Assembly (NCBI GenBank): GCA_016185525.1
Contig: JACPNK010000005.1
Location: forward strand, 1-64,000
DNA from: Candidatus Yanofskyibacteriota bacterium
GTDB lineage: Bacteria; Patescibacteria; Paceibacteria; 2-02-FULL-40-12; IGHO2-12-FULL-4
Length of the DNA stretch: 64,000 nt
Direction of reading: 5' to 3'
Notes under the pieces: model-generated
Databases searched by the model: none
What the model saw: the letters and a program-made list of their open reading frames with translations, nothing else
What the model was told of the DNA's origin: nothing
Position numbers and translations under genes: made by a program
In this document: piece by piece, positions 63,651-64,000 of the stretch
Position numbering within the stretch: the first letter of the stretch is position 1
Layout of the letters: each line of letters starts with the position of its first letter

Positions 63651-64000
63651 TTATTTAATTTTTTCTAAGTCACCGTTTATAATGACTGGCTTAACGGCCT
63701 CAATCTCTGACTTGTAATACGGTATTTCTGGAATAGGATTGTACAAAAATATTTTCTGACCTAAAACATGAGCAAATCCTATTTCCATTAACGTATTGCC
63801 GCCGATATAGTATTGAATGTTGTTCTTGTCCAGGTTCATTACTAATATGGCGTCTGCTCCCTGCATTAATTTCCAGAATTCTTTTATAGCATCCAAATTA
63901 TATTTTTGATGAAGTTTGATTTTCTCTATTTCTTCATCAGATTTGCCAATGAAAGGATCTGCAAGATTTGTGAGAAAAGCATCGTGTCCATATTTAACAA
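63651..64000 (-). CDS. Nucleoside 2-deoxyribosyltransferase-like protein (partial)
   Basis: The gene runs off the right edge; the visible 115 codons are the C-terminal part. Motifs: MQGADAILVMNLDKNN, YYIGGNTLMEIGFAHVLG, KIFLYNPIPEIPYYKSEIEA and VIINGDL. The GADAILV-NT-MEIGFA pattern is that of nucleoside 2-deoxyribosyltransferase-type Rossmann proteins, with the Glu in MEIG at the catalytic position. Substrate is uncertain. Upstream sequence (KYGHDAFLTNLADPFIG) is open to the edge. Confidence 0.7.
   Translation of the reverse strand, partial: VKYGHDAFLTNLADPFIGKSDEEIEKIKLHQKYNLDAIKEFWKLMQGADAILVMNLDKNNIQYYIGGNTLMEIGFAHVLGQKIFLYNPIPEIPYYKSEIEAVKPVIINGDLEKIK

Overview
The window looks like a chromosomal segment of a bacterium from the Candidate Phyla Radiation (Patescibacteria, most like Parcubacteria). 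The reasons are small, tightly packed and often overlapping genes, a standard genetic code, compact versions of housekeeping proteins (short YebC, YidC and S1), several inteins, a group I intron in a tRNA gene, type IV pilus and type IV secretion-like genes, and short palindromic repeats inserted in frame inside essential genes. No biosynthetic pathway is visible. The lineage call is inference from gene content, not from a marker phylogeny.

Layout. 0-3 kb: a VirB2/pilin-like membrane protein cut by the left edge, a membrane-anchored solute-binding protein and a methyltransferase. 3-8 kb: gyrA with a 466-residue intein, a small membrane protein and a metallo-hydrolase. 8-9.7 kb: a protein joining a transposase-like zinc ribbon and helix-turn-helix to a PD-(D/E)XK nuclease, apparently with a -1 frameshift site, coupled to a four-helix-bundle gene. 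9.8-13.2 kb: a broken, tandemly duplicated surface/tail-spike gene carrying a mini-intein, an S74 autoprocessing domain and two copies of a dispersed ~115 bp repeat. 13.4-20.5 kb: S1, hypothetical genes, a beta-CASP nuclease, a Nudix protein and a NYN nuclease, with several near-consensus promoters. 20.6-29.7 kb: ftsH, rlu, rplS, HIT, deaminase, 3D-domain protein and nifS, with eight tRNA genes between them. One of these is tRNA-Phe, split by a 439-nt group I intron. 29.7-41 kb: a predicted small RNA, tig, nusA, pilB-like, ruvB, comEA-like, yebC, ruvC, tyrS and a class A penicillin-binding protein. 41-46 kb: the origin neighbourhood, with dnaN and dnaA leftward and rpmH-rnpA-yidD-yidC-jag rightward. 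46-57.4 kb: a leftward type IV secretion-like operon with a VirB4 ATPase carrying a 659-residue intein in its P-loop. 57.4-64 kb: a four-helix-bundle protein, lnt, ksgA, a UvrD/PcrA helicase with an intein, tRNA-Arg and an edge-truncated gene.

How the parts relate. The origin cluster, DNA repair genes (ruvB, ruvC, uvrD, yebC), translation genes (rpmH, rplS, S1, tyrS, tRNAs, ksgA) and envelope genes (PBP, lnt, yidC, T4SS-like, PilB) form an ordinary minimal core. Laid over it is an unusually dense set of self-splicing and repeat elements: four inteins, one group I intron, at least a dozen short palindromes (most of them in frame within coding sequence), and a dispersed repeat whose end resembles the NxGIGT coding repeats of the surface protein. 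The 8-13 kb region is the most unusual part and the best candidate for an undescribed system.
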